A stretch of 45,646 bases of DNA. Source: Mycobacterium sp. D16R12 (GTDB lineage Bacteria > Actinomycetota > Actinomycetes > Mycobacteriales > Mycobacteriaceae). Shown here one piece after another: positions 1 through 7,972 of the stretch. Location of the stretch: positions 1 through 45,646 of the forward strand of contig NZ_MAFC01000014.1 of NCBI RefSeq assembly GCF_002013465.1, in the 5' to 3' direction. The notes beneath the pieces are model-generated. The model was not told where the DNA came from. It saw nothing but the letters and a program-made list of their open reading frames with translations, and did not search any database. Within the stretch, counting starts at the first letter, position 1. Each line of letters begins with the position of its first letter. The translations under genes were made by a program, and so were the position numbers.

Positions 1-885
1 GGCCGCCGCCGCATCGGAGGCGATTTTGTCCGCGTTGGCACGCGCGGTATCGGCGTTGGTCTTGGCCGCCAACGCATCCGCGGCGGCACTGGCAGCTGCC
101 GCTTGGGCGGTGGTGGCGTCGGACAAGGCCTTGTCGTTGGCCGTGGCCTTACTCTGTGCGTCGGCCAGCGCAGCATTGGCGGCAGCCCTGGCCGCTTCGG
201 CGGCCTGCTGCTGCGCGGTGGCCGCGTCAAGTGCTGCCTTGGCGTCCTGATACGCCTTATCGCCCACCGCGGCATGGCTTTGCGCGTCCGCAAAAGCCTT
301 CTCGGCGGCAGCCTTCGCCGCATCGGCGGCCTGCTGCTGCGCGGCGGCGGCATCGGCGGCGGCCTTCGCATCTTGATACGCCTTCTCATTGGCGGCCGCA
401 GCCGCCTGCGCATTGGTTTGGTTGGCGGCGGCGGCTTCCAGGATCGCCTGCGCATCCAGCGCCGCCCGAGCCGCATCATCGGCGTCATGACGCGCCTGTT
501 CGGCCGCTGCAGCGGCCGCTGCAGCCTGTGCTTGCTTCTCGGCAACCGCCGGATTGGCCGCGGCATCGGCTGCCGCCTTGTCCGCTTCCACCTTGCGCAG
601 CGCCGCACGGGCAGCGGCGTCGGCAGCCGCCTTGGCCATCAAATCCGCGAGTGCGGCCGCTCCGGCTGCGGTGTCCGCATAACCCTGCGCCTCGGAGGTC
701 GGAGTCGAGCTCGGCGTCACAGCGACCCCAGGCAAGGGTCCCGCGTACGCCGTCAGGCTGGTGTCGCCGCTGAACAGTGCTCGTTGCTTCTCGATGAGCG
801 ACTTGGAGACGGAACTACTGCCACCTGCGAGAAGAACAGCTGTCGCAAAGATGGCGAGGGCAGTTTTGGAACGCGATGACTGCAT
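1..885 (-). CDS. Ala-rich secreted coiled-coil protein, C-terminus beyond window
   Basis: The frame is open from the ATG at 885 to the window edge (295 codons, no stop), so the C-terminus is missing. Residues 1-25 are basic and then hydrophobic, like a signal peptide or N-terminal anchor. From about residue 70 the chain is almost only Ala, Asp, Lys, Gln and Glu in helical heptad-like order, including near-identical stretches with AYQDAKAA and AQQQAA. A long surface or periplasmic coiled coil is the simplest reading. The DNA has a 126-bp (42-residue) internal repeat. I do not recognise a family; low complexity makes homology unreliable. No neighbour suggests a function. Confidence 0.75.
   Translation of the reverse strand, partial: MQSSRSKTALAIFATAVLLAGGSSSVSKSLIEKQRALFSGDTSLTAYAGPLPGVAVTPSSTPTSEAQGYADTAAGAAALADLMAKAAADAAARAALRKVEADKAAADAAANPAVAEKQAQAAAAAAAAEQARHDADDAARAALDAQAILEAAAANQTNAQAAAAANEKAYQDAKAAADAAAAQQQAADAAKAAAEKAFADAQSHAAVGDKAYQDAKAALDAATAQQQAAEAARAAANAALADAQSKATANDKALSDATTAQAAAASAAADALAAKTNADTARANADKIASDAAAA
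190..390 (-). repeat. 126-bp tandem repeat inside the Ala-rich gene
   Basis: The string GGCCTGCTGCTGCGCGG begins at 202 and again at 328, and TACGCCTT at 251 and 377. Both are offset by exactly 126 bp, which is 42 codons. The copies are diverged between these anchors. This is an in-frame duplication that lengthens the coiled coil by a whole number of heptads (6 x 7). Confidence 0.7.
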
Positions 886-1242
886 GGCTGCCTCACTTGC
901 CTGACCACCCGGCACACGCCGATGTGGGCCGGTAACGGCGAGATTAGACGTAGCGACGCAAAAATGCGCTAAGAATCAAAAAAGTAACCTGAGAAAATCT
1001 TAAACATGCATTTAAGAACGTATAAACACCCGATTTAGTGAAACTTAAAGGACTTTGCTGATTACCTGACTGCAGGGTCAGGTAATGGACAATTGACAAC
1101 CGTGTCTACTAAGGATGTAGTGCCGTTGCCAGGGGGGACCCGCCTGGGATCTGGAGTCCCAGAAATTCTGAGAATACGGACGATCACAGCGAAATATGAA
1201 CGGAGCGAACAAGCATGATCACTGCACACGTGTCAGATAGGA
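886..1242. other. Intergenic stretch, AT-rich core with inverted repeats
   Basis: No convincing gene lies here. Positions about 945-1060 are clearly richer in A+T than the surroundings. An inverted repeat CTTAAA (999-1004) / TTTAAG (1011-1016) and a longer one at 1061-1086 are present. The region should carry the promoter of the gene reading left from 885 and the end of the gene at 1243-1737. I could not assign -35 and -10 boxes with confidence. Confidence 0.5.
1061..1086. promoter_or_regulatory. Perfect 10-bp inverted repeat
   Basis: ATTACCTGAC (1061-1070) and GTCAGGTAAT (1077-1086) are exact reverse complements around the 6-nt loop TGCAGG. There is no T-run on either side, so it is not a classical intrinsic terminator. 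It could be an operator for a dimeric regulator of the gene at 1-885, or a hairpin at the end of the gene at 1243-1737. Confidence 0.5.
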
Positions 1243-1737
1243 CTACTTGCAGAGGTCGACGATGTGCTTGCTCAGCTCGTCGGCCTTACTGAGGCGCTGT
1301 GCCTGCTTCGGATCGGTATTCGGTGTCTCAGCAATGGCCGCGGCACCGACGTCCATCAGCGCGTTGCCGAAGTCACGAATGCTCGCCGCGAGCTCAGGCG
1401 GCGTCGCCGGAGCCAGCCGCGCCAGCAGATACTGGCCACCGTTGAATAGCGCGATTCTCGCGTTGGCGGCGGTGGCCACCGTCCCCACGGCGCCCGCGTT
1501 CTCGGGAAGTGCCCGGTTGGTGTTCAGCATGACGGCGTTGCGCACCAGATCTGCATTGGCACACGCCTGCGCTTTCGCATCGGCGCGCTGCGTCCCGGTG
1601 TAACTCTCTTCGGCCGGTGCATGCCCCCGCCACAGGGTGAACACCAACGCCGTCACCGCGACGGCCAACGCGAGCAAGGCCAGGACTCCGGCCGACCGCT
1701 CAACTGCCACCACGAGTTTCCGCCAGAGATCCGCCAC
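1243..1737 (-). CDS. Small membrane-anchored hypothetical protein
   Basis: A 164-residue protein with one hydrophobic segment at about residues 16-36 and a short basic N-terminus, so probably a single-pass protein with its C-terminal domain outside. The outer part is Ala-rich and helical, with two cysteines (in AQACAN and the terminal VDLCK) that could pair. The start is a GTG preceded by GGGAGA. It lies 61 bp downstream of fba on the same strand and could be co-transcribed with it. Such proteins are common in mycobacteria without an assigned role; I do not recognise this one. Confidence 0.7.
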   Translation of the reverse strand: MADLWRKLVVAVERSAGVLALLALAVAVTALVFTLWRGHAPAEESYTGTQRADAKAQACANADLVRNAVMLNTNRALPENAGAVGTVATAANARIALFNGGQYLLARLAPATPPELAASIRDFGNALMDVGAAAIAETPNTDPKQAQRLSKADELSKHIVDLCK

Positions 1738-1798
1738 GGCGAGAAGTCTCCCACCAGTGGTTGGTCGTTGGCGGGAGAACGAGTGCGACCGGAGGTGA

Positions 1799-2842
1799 CT
1801 AAGCCATTCCGGCGGAGACCGACCGTCCCGCCGACTTCAGGTCGTTGCAGGCCTCGATGACCCGCTCGGTCATGCTGGCCTCGGCCTTCTTCAGGTAGCT
1901 GCGCGGGTCGTAGGTCTTCTTGTCGCCCACTTCGCCGTCGATCTTGAGTACACCGTCGTAGTTGGCGAACATGTGCCCGGCAATCGGTCGGGTGAAGGCG
2001 TACTGGGTGTCGGTATCGACATTCATCTTCACCACGCCGTAGCGCAACGAGTCCTCGATCTCCGACTTCAGCGAGCCCGAGCCGCCGTGGAACACGAAAT
2101 CGAACGGCTTGGAGCCCTCAGCCAGACCAAGCTTGGCCGAGGCGACGCGCTGTCCCTCTTCCAGTACCTCCGGCTTGAGCTTGACGTTGCCTGGCTTGTA
2201 GACGCCGTGCACGTTGCCGAAGGTGGCCGCCAGCAGGTACCGGCCGTTCTCGCCGACGCCGAGCGCGTCGACGGTCTTCTCGAAGTCCTCTGACGAGGTG
2301 TAGAGCTTCTCGTTGATCTCGGCCTCGACACCGTCCTCTTCGCCTCCGACCACACCGATCTCGACCTCGAGAATGATGTGAGCCTTTGCCGTCGCGGCCA
2401 GCAGTTCCTGCGCGATCTGGAGGTTTTCGCCGATCGGCACCGCCGAGCCGTCCCACATGTGCGACTGGAACAGCGGATTCTGGCCGGCGGCCACGCGCTC
2501 CTGCGAGATGGCGATCAGCGGACGCACAAAGCTGTCCAGCTTGTCCTTGGGGCAGTGGTCGGTGTGCAGGGCGACAGTGATGCCGTACTTGGCGGCGACG
2601 ACGTGCGCGAACTCGGCGAGCGCGACCGCGCCGGTCACCATGTCCTTGATGCCCAGACCCGAACCGAATTCCGCACCACCGGTGGAGAACTGGATGATGC
2701 CGTCACTGCCCGCGTCAGCGAAACCTTTGATCGCGGCGTTGATCGATTCCGATGAGGTGCAGTTGATTGCCGGGAAGGCAAAGGAATGCTCCTTGGCCCG
2801 GTCCAGCATTTCGGCGTAGACCTCGGGCGTGGCGATGGGCAC
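1799..2842 (-). CDS. fba: Class II fructose-bisphosphate aldolase
   Basis: Zn-dependent aldolase that interconverts fructose 1,6-bisphosphate with dihydroxyacetone phosphate and glyceraldehyde 3-phosphate in glycolysis and gluconeogenesis. Class II hallmarks are clear: HTDHCPKD near residue 90, GNVHGVY and FHGGSGS carry the metal-binding histidines and substrate loop, and NVDTDTQYAF lies near the C-terminus. I place the start at the GTG at 2842, giving MPIATPEV and 347 residues. It has a strong GGAGGT seven bases upstream, and this beginning matches my recollection of the M. tuberculosis enzyme. The ATG at 2857 would add five residues and has no such site. The gene is divergent from the DedA gene. 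Confidence 0.95.
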   Translation of the reverse strand: MPIATPEVYAEMLDRAKEHSFAFPAINCTSSESINAAIKGFADAGSDGIIQFSTGGAEFGSGLGIKDMVTGAVALAEFAHVVAAKYGITVALHTDHCPKDKLDSFVRPLIAISQERVAAGQNPLFQSHMWDGSAVPIGENLQIAQELLAATAKAHIILEVEIGVVGGEEDGVEAEINEKLYTSSEDFEKTVDALGVGENGRYLLAATFGNVHGVYKPGNVKLKPEVLEEGQRVASAKLGLAEGSKPFDFVFHGGSGSLKSEIEDSLRYGVVKMNVDTDTQYAFTRPIAGHMFANYDGVLKIDGEVGDKKTYDPRSYLKKAEASMTERVIEACNDLKSAGRSVSAGMA

Positions 2843-2849
2843 TTCGATG

Positions 2850-2855
2850 ACCTCC
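2850..2855 (-). promoter_or_regulatory. Ribosome binding site that decides the fba start
   Basis: GGAGGT on the minus strand, seven bases before the GTG at 2842. It lies just inside the reading frame of the upstream ATG at 2857, which argues for the shorter protein. Confidence 0.75.
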
Positions 2856-2931
2856 ATGTCAGCTCTGCGGATTCGCCCCTCACCATAAGGCAGCCAGGTT
2901 TACAACAGATATCGACGGTACTGTTGGCGCC

Positions 2932-3636
2932 GTGAACTTGCTGGCAGCGCCCGAATCCGTCACCACCCTGGCACTCATGCCGGATTTCCTGGATCCCATC
3001 AAACTGCTCGGTCACTTCGGAACCTTGGCGCTGCTCGGGTTGCTGGTGGTGATCTTCGTGGAATCGGGCGTGCTGTTTCCGGTGCTGCCCGGCGATTCGT
3101 TGTTGTTCGTGGCCGGGATGCTGGCCGCCGGTACCGCGGCCGCAGCCGCCGATGGTGCGTCGCAGGCCAACTTCCAGCTGTGGCAGCTGCTGGTCTTCGT
3201 TCCCATCGCCGCGATCTTGGGCGGCCAGGTCGGCTACTGGATCGGTCGCGGGATCGGCACCTCGATGTTCAAGCCGGAGGCCCGCTTCCTGAAGCAGAAG
3301 TACCTCGACGAGGCGCACGCCTTCTTCGAGAGGCGCGGACCGTTCGCCATCGTGATCGCCCGGTTCGTGCCGATCGTGCGGACCCTGGCGCCGATCACCG
3401 CGGGTGCGGCCAAGATGAGCTACCCGATCTTCGCGCTGTACAACATCCTCGGCGCGGTGGTGTGGGGAGCCGGCCTCACCCTGCTGGGCTACTGGCTGGG
3501 CCAGTTCGAGATCATTCAGAAGTTGCTCGAACCCATCTTCGTCTTGATCGTGCTGGCTTCGGTAGCCCCGATGTTCTTCGAATGGATGCGCCGTCGCAAG
3601 GCCGCGAAGCAGTCGGAGGCAGCGCCCGAGGCCTAG
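2932..3636 (+). CDS. DedA-family membrane protein
   Basis: A 234-residue integral membrane protein of the DedA/SNARE-associated superfamily, members of which support envelope integrity, proton-motive force and, in some cases, lipid carrier flipping. The family signature is visible: an acidic residue in the first core helix (FVESGVLFPVLPGDSLLF), a GYWIGRGIG segment, and the conserved FERRGPFAIVIARFVPIVRTLAPITAGAAKM amphipathic region, quoted here only to locate it around residues 131-163. About five hydrophobic segments follow one another, and the C-terminus is basic. The start is the GTG at 2932; an ATG at 2977 is an alternative. It is divergent from fba with 89 bp between. Confidence 0.88.
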   Translation: MNLLAAPESVTTLALMPDFLDPIKLLGHFGTLALLGLLVVIFVESGVLFPVLPGDSLLFVAGMLAAGTAAAAADGASQANFQLWQLLVFVPIAAILGGQVGYWIGRGIGTSMFKPEARFLKQKYLDEAHAFFERRGPFAIVIARFVPIVRTLAPITAGAAKMSYPIFALYNILGAVVWGAGLTLLGYWLGQFEIIQKLLEPIFVLIVLASVAPMFFEWMRRRKAAKQSEAAPEA

Positions 3637-3738
3637 TACGCAATCGAAATCACTCGCCAGCAAGATCCACGGCTATCCGCCAAATACGTGGAAATATGGC
3701 CAGGTGCGCGTCGTAGCAAACTACGCTAATGTCGCGCC

Positions 3739-4203
3739 ATGGGGAAGATCAGCAGTTGTCTGACAGCGTTGACGGCGATCGCGCTCACGGGTTGGAGCTT
3801 TACGGCGCCCGCCGGCGCGGAGCCCGCACCGGCCGATCTCGCAGGTGCGTCAGAGGCCGTACAGACGTACATACGCGCAACGAACAACGTCGACGTACGC
3901 CTGATGCGTGCCACGGTGTGCGGCCGCCTCGCCGCCGCCACCTCCGCCGGCACCGACGAACAAGTCCGTCAGGTCATGCAATCCCAACACGACCGCATCG
4001 GGTTAGCACACGTAGAGGTCTTGCATCCGGTGGAGCTGGGATCACCGCCCGGCCAGGTCGATCTGCTGGCCCAGTTGACTTCCGAGCACCACCCGCAGGA
4101 TCCGGGCGGCAACGGGATCAACCTCGTCTATCACACCGAGAAGGTCAATGGCTCGTGGAAGGTATGTCAGGCCCGCAACGAGGGGCACCTCGACGAACCC
4201 TGA
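3739..4203 (+). CDS. Secreted hypothetical protein
   Basis: A 154-residue protein starting MGKISS, with a clear Sec signal peptide (hydrophobic residues about 5-22) and likely cleavage near AGA-EP at about residue 27. The mature part begins with a helical segment (SEAVQTYIRATNNVDVRLMRATVC) and ends in a strand-rich portion with a VNGSWKVC motif. This resembles small NTF2-like/DUF4878-type secreted domains in which a Trp-Lys-Val strand ends the fold. Two mature cysteines (in RATVCGR and WKVCQA) may form a disulfide. The assignment to that fold is inference. It is convergent with the thioesterase gene. Confidence 0.7.
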   Translation: MGKISSCLTALTAIALTGWSFTAPAGAEPAPADLAGASEAVQTYIRATNNVDVRLMRATVCGRLAAATSAGTDEQVRQVMQSQHDRIGLAHVEVLHPVELGSPPGQVDLLAQLTSEHHPQDPGGNGINLVYHTEKVNGSWKVCQARNEGHLDEP

Positions 4204-4250
4204 TAACGCCCGGCGCACATCGAACCGGCGGCGACCCTAGATGTTCTCAA

Positions 4251-4682
4251 CTAGGCACGCTCCACCGTCGTCGTCTCAAACTCGGCCACCTTGTCCCGGA
4301 AGGGATCCGGGAAGGGGGCGGAGATGCCGTCGACGGCATGCACGTACACCGTCTCACCGGTAATGAGATGTTCACCGCCACGGTGAATTTCAAAGTGGCA
4401 GGTCATGCTCGCCGTGCCCATTCGGGCGATGCGCACGCCGATATCCAGGACATCATCGAAGCGGGCCGGCCCGTGATAGTCGATGACCGACCTCACCACG
4501 TACATGTGCTCAAAGACCCCGTCGCCGCCAGCATTACGCGCACCGGTCAGCGCAGCCCAGTATTCGGTGAGCGCGGCGTCGAAGTACGCCAGGTAGTGGG
4601 CATTGAAGACCACGCCCTGCATATCGACCTCTGCCCAGCGCACCCGCAATGGATGGAAGAAGCTGAAATCCTCGCGCGCCAT
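4251..4682 (-). CDS. Acyl-CoA thioesterase, 4HBT hot-dog fold
   Basis: A 143-residue protein starting MAREDFSFFHPLRVRWAEVD. The segment RVRWAEVDMQGVVFNAHYLAYFD is the 4-hydroxybenzoyl-CoA thioesterase signature, with the catalytic acidic residue in the WAEVD stretch followed by V-V-F-N-x-x-Y. The length fits the single hot-dog family, which hydrolyses acyl-CoA thioesters and acts as a dimer or tetramer in the cytoplasm. I chose the ATG at 4682. It sits one base from the stop of the GH76-like gene, which suggests coupled translation, and longer starts add unrelated sequence. The substrate cannot be told from sequence. Confidence 0.85.
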   Translation of the reverse strand: MAREDFSFFHPLRVRWAEVDMQGVVFNAHYLAYFDAALTEYWAALTGARNAGGDGVFEHMYVVRSVIDYHGPARFDDVLDIGVRIARMGTASMTCHFEIHRGGEHLITGETVYVHAVDGISAPFPDPFRDKVAEFETTTVERA

Positions 4683-4683
4683 C

Positions 4684-5781
4684 TCAGGCGACCACGTGCG
4701 CCGCTTCGAGCAGCATCCACCCGGACAGCTGTACCGACAGGTCCCGTTCGGGCACCTTCGAAGGATTGACCGCACCCGCGATGAACTGCGACGCCGGCGC
4801 GTGCGCGGTCGGCAGATCCGCCGTCCGCGTCCAATCCGCGCCGAACAACGGAAGGTCCTCCACGATCAGCCGATTGGCCCAGGCGGCCTCCGCGGATGTC
4901 AGCAGGATGTCGCGGGCCGTAGCCCGGGCATCGGTGTCCTGCGGCGAGTTCTCCGGCAGCATCGTGGCCACCAGCGCCAGGTAACGGGCGAGAATGCCGT
5001 TGAACAGCCCCCCGTCTCCACCACCGCTGCCCCGAATGACGCCCTCCTCGGTCATCCGATCCCGCACCGCATGAACGAGACGATGCACGCGCTCGGCGTG
5101 CCGGGATTCGCCGGTCCGCACCGCGAGCTCGGTCTCCAGCCCCAGCACCACGCCCTGGCAGTAGGTGTACGTGGCACGTTCCAGGGTGCCGTCCTCCTGT
5201 ATGCCGTCGATGACCAGATGCGATTCGGGGTCGACGAGAGTCTGGTCGATCCAGTCCGACATCACCTCGGCCCGCCACACTCTTCCAGTGCGCGCCAACA
5301 CGATTGCCGCCGGTCCGTTGGCTGGGGTGTTGAAGAATCTGTCCTGCTTGCGCCACGGTATGCCGCCTCCGTACTGCGGCATCCACGCATCGAGGAACTG
5401 CTGGCGCAGTCGATTCAGCGCACGGGGACGTTCCACGCCCAGCAGTTCGGAGGCTCGTTGCATCGCCAGCGCCAACCAGGCCATATCGTCGTAGTACTGG
5501 TTGGTCCACATGAAGACGTTGCGGAAGCGGTGTGCGCGTTGCATATCCGCGATGTACTCGAGCCGGTCGGGGCGCGGGTCGCGCAGCTGCGCATCGATCA
5601 GGCAGTCCTGTAGGTGCGCCTGCCACCAGTAGTGCCAGTTCTTGAACCAGGTGGCACCCGGCGCGGGCGGCCAGGTGACGACGCCCAGGCGCATGCGCGG
5701 TAGATGCCACAGCGGCGAGAAGTGTCTGGCGGTGATTGCGGCTTCGGCGCTACTGGCGCGGTTGGCCCACAGCACATCCAT
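4684..5781 (-). CDS. Glycoside hydrolase family 76-like protein
   Basis: A 365-residue protein resembling GH76, the endo-alpha-1,6-mannanases, built as an (alpha/alpha)6 barrel. The adjacent aspartates of the catalytic pair are at D98-D99 in NQYYDDMAWLALA. Other family-like stretches are GGGIPWRK and CQGVVLGLETELA. There is no signal peptide, so a cytoplasmic site or an unusual export route is implied. That is odd for an enzyme expected to trim mannan-type glycans such as lipomannan or phosphatidylinositol mannosides. It is likely the orthologue of M. tuberculosis Rv0365c. It reads into the thioesterase gene with one base between them. Confidence 0.82.
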   Translation of the reverse strand: MDVLWANRASSAEAAITARHFSPLWHLPRMRLGVVTWPPAPGATWFKNWHYWWQAHLQDCLIDAQLRDPRPDRLEYIADMQRAHRFRNVFMWTNQYYDDMAWLALAMQRASELLGVERPRALNRLRQQFLDAWMPQYGGGIPWRKQDRFFNTPANGPAAIVLARTGRVWRAEVMSDWIDQTLVDPESHLVIDGIQEDGTLERATYTYCQGVVLGLETELAVRTGESRHAERVHRLVHAVRDRMTEEGVIRGSGGGDGGLFNGILARYLALVATMLPENSPQDTDARATARDILLTSAEAAWANRLIVEDLPLFGADWTRTADLPTAHAPASQFIAGAVNPSKVPERDLSVQLSGWMLLEAAHVVA

Positions 5782-5812
5782 GCACTCGATACTAGGGGTG
5801 GGCCATCACGGG

Positions 5813-6496
5813 TCACCACGCCTTGGTCAAGTCGGCGTGCTGGCGGACCCAGGCGTGCATGGCGATACCCGCGGCGACACCGGCGTTGACGCTGCGGGTA
5901 GATCCGAACTGGGCAATCGAAACCGTCATCACCGCACCGCCTTTCGACACATCGGTGACGCCAGGCCCCTCCTGCCCGAACACCATCAAGCAGTCCGCGG
6001 GCAATACCGCGGTCTCCAGGGGTACCGATCCGGGCACGTTGTCGACGGCCACCACCGTCAGGCCGGTCAGCTTCGCGTACTCCAGAAGCTGCTCGGTGCT
6101 GTCATGGTGCATGAGGTGCTGGTAGCGATCGGTGACCATGGCACCACGCCGATTCCAGCGGCGTCGGCCGACGATATGCACGGTGTGCACTGCGAAGGCA
6201 TTGGCGGTGCGCACCACCGTCCCGATATTGGCGTCGTTTTCGAAGTTCTCGATGGCTATATGCAGCCGGTGCCGTCGGGTATCGATATCCGCGACGATCG
6301 CCTCACGCCGCCAATACCGGTAGGCGTCAACCACGTTGCGGGCGTCGCCATCACGCAGCAGCTCAGGGTCATAGCGCGGGTCGGTCGGCAGCGGCAGCCT
6401 CCGTTCGGCCGCCCACGGCCCCACCCCGTTGCCGGTGGCACCCCATAGAGATGGTTCAGCAGGCTCGTCCTGATGGTCCTTCGGGTCCTCACTCAC
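5813..6496 (-). CDS. TrmH/SpoU-family RNA 2'-O-methyltransferase
   Basis: A 227-residue SPOUT methyltransferase. The three family motifs are visible: motif 1 with FENDANIGTVVRTANAF, motif 2 with CLMVFGQEGPGV, and motif 3 with FGSTRSVNAGVAAGIAMH. These form the deep trefoil knot that binds S-adenosylmethionine. Such enzymes methylate the 2'-OH of a ribose in tRNA or rRNA; the exact target is not readable here. About 60 residues of charged N-terminal extension precede the core. It overlaps the upstream lipoprotein gene by 8 bp, so it belongs to the SDR-pyrE-lipoprotein chain. Likely orthologue of Rv0380c. Confidence 0.9.
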   Translation of the reverse strand: MSEDPKDHQDEPAEPSLWGATGNGVGPWAAERRLPLPTDPRYDPELLRDGDARNVVDAYRYWRREAIVADIDTRRHRLHIAIENFENDANIGTVVRTANAFAVHTVHIVGRRRWNRRGAMVTDRYQHLMHHDSTEQLLEYAKLTGLTVVAVDNVPGSVPLETAVLPADCLMVFGQEGPGVTDVSKGGAVMTVSIAQFGSTRSVNAGVAAGIAMHAWVRQHADLTKAW

Positions 6497-7403
6497 GGTT
6501 CAGCCAGACCGCGGCGTGGGTGCCGATCACCGAGAGCGTCCCGGCGAGTACCGCGGCGTTGATCTCCCCCTGGAGGCACAACGACGGCTGCAACTGCACG
6601 GCGTCGAGGGCAGCGTCCGGAAGCACCAGCACCGATGACCCGTAGATCGCACAGCTGCGCGCCAGCCCCTCTCCGGGCAGCGTCGGCGTCACCGCCACCA
6701 TGAGTGGACCACCGCGCTCGGCCGACTCGTCGCGGTAGCGTGGCCCGACTCCCGATATGTTCAGGCCCAGCAGCGAGAATCCGTTGCCGGTGAAGGCATT
6801 CGGATCTCCCAGATCCACTTGGCTGATCTGCTGCCCGCTTGCCCTCCAGGCCTCCATGCTCTTGGTGACGATCACCAGACCGGAGTCGTTCTGTGGGGTG
6901 GGCAGCAGCCCCATCGGGTAGGCCACCGGGTAGGCCACGGTGGTTCCGGCGATGCGATCCTTCGCCGAATACGCGTACACGCCGCGTACCGCGCTCTGGT
7001 TCTGCATCGGCCCCAGACACACCGTGCCGGCAAGGCTGGTCGCGGCCTCAATGGACGGCGTTGCCGTCAGCGGATGCACGGAAAGGTCGGCCAGGTCACG
7101 ACAACCGTTCAACGCCGGCACTTCCAGCGGATGCGCCAAAGACCCGTACAACCCGAAACGTAGATCCTGGGCGGCAGCGAGCTTCTCCCCCGGTTTGGCG
7201 GCAGCCCCCGTGATATCGACCAGCACATACCCGTTCTGGAATCGCAGGTTGGCGACGCTGAGATTCCAGCCCAACAGACTCTGTGCTTCACCGACTTTGG
7301 CGGTCTGAGCGCCATAGACCAGTTGCTTGTCAGGGTCTTTCGAGCAGCCCGTCAAGATCAGGGCCCCGGCGACCAGCGCGGCCAGGGCCCGGCGGAAGGT
7401 CAC
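6489..7403 (-). CDS. Mycobacterial lipoprotein, Rv0381c-like
   Basis: A 304-residue protein with a type II signal peptide: basic start, hydrophobic core, and lipobox LTGC with the acylated cysteine at residue 20. The mature chain is rich in strands and small residues, with cysteines in ALNGCRDLA, GTVCLG, ARSCAIYG and PSLCLQG that could form two disulfides. I do not recognise a domain of known function. Its position between pyrE (4-bp overlap) and the TrmH gene (8-bp overlap) matches a conserved mycobacterial block. It should sit on the outer face of the plasma membrane. Confidence 0.8.
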   Translation of the reverse strand: MTFRRALAALVAGALILTGCSKDPDKQLVYGAQTAKVGEAQSLLGWNLSVANLRFQNGYVLVDITGAAAKPGEKLAAAQDLRFGLYGSLAHPLEVPALNGCRDLADLSVHPLTATPSIEAATSLAGTVCLGPMQNQSAVRGVYAYSAKDRIAGTTVAYPVAYPMGLLPTPQNDSGLVIVTKSMEAWRASGQQISQVDLGDPNAFTGNGFSLLGLNISGVGPRYRDESAERGGPLMVAVTPTLPGEGLARSCAIYGSSVLVLPDAALDAVQLQPSLCLQGEINAAVLAGTLSVIGTHAAVWLNRE

Positions 7404-7972
7404 GATCCGGCCAGGCCGAGATCCGCCAGTCCCAACACATACCGATAGGGAACCCCTTCGGCCCGAATCGCCTCGGCGGCACCTGTGTCACGGTCGACAA
7501 CGGTGGCCACCCCGATCACCTCGCCGCCCGCCTCACGGACCGCACGCACAGCCGTGAGTGCAGACCCGCCGGTGGTGCTGGTGTCTTCGACCACCAGGAC
7601 CTGCTGCCCGGACACCTCGAAACCTTCGATAAGCCGATGCATGCCATGGGCTTTCACCGACTTGCGCACCACAAAAGCGTCGATGGGACGTCCGGGGGCG
7701 TGCATGACAGCCGTCGCGACGGGATCGGCGCCGAGGGTCAGTCCACCCACACCGGCGTAACCCCAGTCGCTGGTCAGCTCGCGCACCAGCCGCCCGATCA
7801 ACGCACCGGCACGGTGATGCAGTGTGGCCCGTCGCAGGTCAACGTAGTAATCAGCTTCTTTGCCCGACGACAACGTGACCCTGCCGTGCACCACCGCGAT
7901 ATCGCGGACCAAGGCCGCCAACTCATCGCGCTCGGCCGCGTTCAGATCCGGTCCTAAATCAAGTTCTGCCAC
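7400..7972 (-). CDS. pyrE: Orotate phosphoribosyltransferase
   Basis: PyrE joins orotate and PRPP to give orotidine 5'-monophosphate in pyrimidine synthesis. The PRPP-binding signature VLVVEDTSTTGGSAL has its acidic pair at E129-D130. Other family features are SSGKEADYYVDLR near the N-terminus, GADPVATAV, and the flexible catalytic loop VVRKSVKAHG (residues 101-110). At 190 residues it is slightly short for the family but complete. It overlaps the SDR gene upstream by 14 bp and the lipoprotein gene downstream by 4 bp, so all are probably translated from one message. Confidence 0.94.
   Translation of the reverse strand: MAELDLGPDLNAAERDELAALVRDIAVVHGRVTLSSGKEADYYVDLRRATLHHRAGALIGRLVRELTSDWGYAGVGGLTLGADPVATAVMHAPGRPIDAFVVRKSVKAHGMHRLIEGFEVSGQQVLVVEDTSTTGGSALTAVRAVREAGGEVIGVATVVDRDTGAAEAIRAEGVPYRYVLGLADLGLAGS

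Noticed and set aside
1093..1116. SigA promoter TTGACA with TAAGGAT
   Set aside because: The spacing between the boxes is about 11-12 nt, too short for a working promoter, and no gene follows on that strand.
2635..3663. A 342-codon minus-strand frame over the DedA gene and part of fba
   Set aside because: It runs antisense to DedA and out of frame through fba; both real genes have family motifs.
3637..3738. Small gene between the DedA gene and the secreted protein
   Set aside because: No frame with a start and ribosome site; the stretch probably carries only the promoter of the gene at 3739.
4603..5613. A 336-codon plus-strand frame opposite the GH76-like gene
   Set aside because: Arg/His-rich composition typical of antisense frames in GC-rich DNA; the minus strand holds a clear GH76-like protein.
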